DNA of 64,000 bases from Luteibacter sp. UNCMF331Sha3.1 (GTDB lineage: Bacteria > Pseudomonadota > Gammaproteobacteria > Xanthomonadales > Rhodanobacteraceae): the NCBI RefSeq assembly GCF_900109915.1, contig NZ_FOBU01000001.1, forward strand, positions 750,764 through 814,763, written 5' to 3'. Positions 62,355 to 64,000 of this stretch are shown piece by piece. The notes beneath the pieces were generated by a model. The model did not search any database, was not told where the DNA came from, and saw nothing but the letters and a program-made list of their open reading frames with translations. Numbering within the stretch: position 1 is the stretch's first letter; each line of letters opens with the position of its first letter. The position numbers and the translations under genes were made by a program.

Positions 62355-62582
62355 TCAGTGTCTCTGCCGTTGCCACTGGTCCCACATTCGCTCGAGTCGT
62401 TCCTTGGCCTGCAGCTTTTCCCGCTTCATCTTGCCGAGGTCCTCGTCGCCAAGCGCCAGGCATCCGCGGCCGGCGTCTTCGAGCTTGGAATCGAGTTCCT
62501 TGTGACGGAAATAGAGACGACGGGTTTCGGCATCACCGTGGATGAACTTTTCGACGTCGTCACGCTGCTGGTTTTCGAACAT
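62355..62582 (-). CDS. DUF465/YdcH-like small protein
   Basis: 75 residues, nearly all helical and charged: RDDVEKFIHGDAETRRLYFRHKELDSKL, followed by LKMKREKLQAKERLE-type heptads. The pattern (short helical hairpin, RHKELD-x-K, then K-R-E-K-L-x-x-K-D/E) matches the YdcH/DUF465 family of small proteins of unknown function. ATG at 62582 has GAGGAG 8 bases upstream. It is followed by its own terminator. Confidence 0.82.
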   Translation of the reverse strand: MFENQQRDDVEKFIHGDAETRRLYFRHKELDSKLEDAGRGCLALGDEDLGKMKREKLQAKERLERMWDQWQRQRH

Positions 62583-62878
62583 AGCTAAAACTCCTCGCGG
62601 TGGGATCGGCTCGCGTCGCGGGCCGGTCGTGAGGGGAGCCATGCGGGCACGGTCTTCGCATCGGAAGAAGCTGGAATGGCGATGCGGTGTGCCTGGGTGA
62701 ACGTACGCATGCTCCGGCAGGGCCGTCACGTGTTTTTCTCGTGACGGGCTACCGAAGCTACTCCGCCTGCCGAAGGGGTGCAAGGGCGATTTTTCTGAAA
62801 TGGCGCACGAAAAAATGGTTGCTGGCGCAACGACTTGCGAGACAGGTACCTCGACCGCATCGGGGCTTGACCGATGAC
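62583..62878. other. Intergenic DNA without a recognised gene
   Basis: Together with the REPIN that follows, this makes a 381-bp gap between the DUF465-like gene and the DUF4398-like operon. It should hold the promoter of the small protein. It contains an AT-richer patch near 62790-62820 but no convincing -35/-10 pair, ORF or long repeat. Confidence 0.6.
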
Positions 62879-62947
62879 TGTGGGAGCGCGCTTGCGCGCG
62901 ATGGGTGCTTGTCGCGAGCACCCATCGCGCGCAAGCGCGCTCCCACA
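62879..62947. repeat. REPIN (paired inverted REP units, perfect arms)
   Basis: Perfect 31-bp inverted arms (62879-62909 and 62917-62947) enclose a 7-base centre. Each arm is a REP unit with head gtgggagcgcgcttgcgcgcg and end gatgggtgct. Same family as 18701-18769 and 3480-3507. It lies just past the stop of the DUF4398-like operon. Confidence 0.9.
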
Positions 62948-62963
62948 CCGGCCTGGGGGACGA

Positions 62964-63626
62964 TCAGTTACCGCCGGATTTCTTCGACTTCTTCGGCGTG
63001 GTGGCCGGCGTGCTCGCCGGGGCGCCACCGTCGGAGGAGTTGATGTCGCGCATCGCGCGCGCGGCGGCTTCCGCCAGCGCCGCCTGCTTCTTGGCGGCGT
63101 TGGCCACCTTGGCCTGCGCCGCGGCGACCTGACGGGCCTTGTCGCCCTCGGCCTTGGCCTGCTCCAGCGCCTGGGAATACTCCACGCCCTGCTGCTGCAG
63201 GCGCGCGGCTTCTTCCTGGATCATCTGGTTCTGCATGCGCTGCTGCTCGAGCTGGCGACGGGCCATCTCGGCGTCGAGGCGGCTGGATTCGAGCAGGATG
63301 CCGTCGTGCTCGCGATCGAGCTGGGCGCTCTTGGCCTGGGCGTCCTGGAACTGCGCGACGGCCTTGGCGGTGTCCACACGGCGCTCGGCGATGTACAGGT
63401 AATGCGCGTGCAGCTTGTCCTTCGGCTTGTACTGGCCGACCTGGCTGATGGCTTCACGGGCACGGGCCTGCTCGCCCTGGGCGTAGCCGCCCAGCACCGG
63501 GTCGGACGACAGCTGGTCGAGGCTGGAATTCAGACGGCGGACGTCGAGGTCGTCCGTGGCCGCGAGCGCGTTGCCCGCGGAAACGGCAAGCGCCAGCGCG
63601 GAGAGGAGGATGGTAGAGCGCTTCAT
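62964..63626 (-). CDS. Periplasmic coiled-coil protein, DUF4398-like
   Basis: 220 residues with a signal peptide (MKRSTILLSALALAVSAGNALA). LSSDPVLGGYAQGEQARAREAI matches the opening of DUF4398 proteins (A-R-x-A-I repeated), and the remaining 150 residues are an uninterrupted Gln/Ala/Glu-rich coiled coil ending in a Ser/Thr/Lys-rich tail. DUF4398 proteins often precede OmpA-like proteins in the envelope; no such gene lies between here and the REPIN. ATG at 63626 overlaps the previous stop (TGATG); a GTG at 63629 is an alternative. Confidence 0.8.
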   Translation of the reverse strand: MKRSTILLSALALAVSAGNALAATDDLDVRRLNSSLDQLSSDPVLGGYAQGEQARAREAISQVGQYKPKDKLHAHYLYIAERRVDTAKAVAQFQDAQAKSAQLDREHDGILLESSRLDAEMARRQLEQQRMQNQMIQEEAARLQQQGVEYSQALEQAKAEGDKARQVAAAQAKVANAAKKQAALAEAAARAMRDINSSDGGAPASTPATTPKKSKKSGGN

Positions 63627-64000
63627 CACTGGCCTCCGTCGTTCTTCAGCGGTTCGGTCTGCCCACCGATGGGCGGCGGGGTGGTGTCGGTCGCCTCGGG
63701 CAGCACCGTCTCGGTCTCCTGAACATTGTTCGGGATGGGCACGGTGTCGTTGGCGTGGTTGTCGATCATCTCGACGCGCATGCGCGAGTTTTCCTGGCTC
63801 TTGGCCGTGTTCTGGGCGCGGGCGGCGCCGAGACGCGCCTTGGCGCGTGCCAGCTCGCTGTCGGCGCGCGACTCGTCGGCGAGCAGCGCCGCGTCGTCGT
63901 ACTTGCGGCTCGCCATCGCGGCCTGCGCCTGGCCGAATTTGCTCTGCGCGTAGTCGAGGTCGACCGGCGCATAATCGGCCGCACCCGCGTCGCGCGCCGC
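63626..64000 (-). CDS. DUF4398-like envelope protein, 3' part only (runs off window end)
   Basis: At least 124 residues in frame from the window edge to a stop at 63626, with no start inside the visible open frame that must be used. It contains AARDAGAADYAPVDLDYAQSKF, then helical repeats (SRADSELARAKARLGAARAQ) and a Pro/Thr/acidic tail. The A-R-x-A-G-A-x-x-Y-A-P-V pattern is characteristic of DUF4398. Coupled to the gene at 62964-63626, with which it forms a probable operon. The N-terminus, probably a lipoprotein or signal peptide, is outside the window. Confidence 0.75.
   Translation of the reverse strand, partial: AARDAGAADYAPVDLDYAQSKFGQAQAAMASRKYDDAALLADESRADSELARAKARLGAARAQNTAKSQENSRMRVEMIDNHANDTVPIPNNVQETETVLPEATDTTPPPIGGQTEPLKNDGGQ

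Overview
The window is a piece of a high-GC gammaproteobacterial chromosome, most likely from the Xanthomonadales and probably the Rhodanobacteraceae (Luteibacter/Dyella type). This is inferred from gene content: a bifunctional XanB, XanA, rmlBACD, and an O-antigen locus lying between etfBA and metB, which is the classic LPS locus of Xanthomonas. It also fits the STAS-MlaE fusion, DUF4398-like periplasmic proteins and REPIN-type palindromes. I saw no rRNA, tRNA, CRISPR array, insertion sequence, phage gene or replication origin.

Region 1 (1-27 kb) is largely housekeeping. It holds a GAF-GAF-GGDEF-EAL c-di-GMP protein, Hsp33, MtgA, a DPM-type glycosyltransferase, a CBS protein, an MFS-like transporter, a serine beta-lactamase-like enzyme with a Lys/Ala-rich tail and a TonB-like protein. 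These are followed by a MetJ repressor domain fused in frame to a histone-H1-like tail, glycine-cleavage GcvH and GcvT with a secreted protein between them, and an Mla-type lipid ABC operon. An amidase with a translationally coupled AlkB-like dioxygenase, ETF:ubiquinone oxidoreductase, three related GT2 glycosyltransferases and etfB-etfA complete the region.

Region 2 (27.5-51.3 kb, between etfA and metB) is an O-antigen/surface-glycan island. On the + strand, 33.0-40.9 kb is a tightly packed seven-gene operon: HAD-UbiA fusion, DprE1-like oxidase, GT-C-like membrane protein, DprE2-like reductase, an NAD-dependent epimerase-like protein, a UDP-galactopyranose-mutase-like flavoprotein and GtrA. 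By homology to the mycobacterial arabinan pathway this should make a polyprenyl-phosphate-linked pentofuranose (D-arabinofuranose or a relative) and deliver it to the periplasm. There, two paralogous GT-C-like proteins with W-D-x-W-D and HNEHR motifs, and perhaps other GT-C-like proteins, could transfer it. On the - strand, 44.2-51.3 kb encodes an ABC-dependent O-antigen exporter (Wzm, Wzt with a C-terminal carbohydrate-binding domain), a methyltransferase with a C-terminal coiled coil that could act as a chain-length-setting terminator, a double-GT2 polymerising transferase and a second methyltransferase. A YfhO-like membrane protein, a DPM-type GT2, a flippase-like membrane protein and another methyltransferase lie at the etfA end.

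Region 3 (51.3-64 kb) holds metB, the coupled operon rmlB-A-C-D-xanB (dTDP-L-rhamnose and GDP-mannose precursors), convergent xanA, glmS, a cystathionine beta-synthase-like enzyme with CBS domains, a DUF465/YdcH-like small protein, and two coupled periplasmic DUF4398-like proteins, the last cut by the window end. The sugar-nucleotide genes presumably feed the island next door, and Cbs and MetB form a local sulfur amino acid pair.
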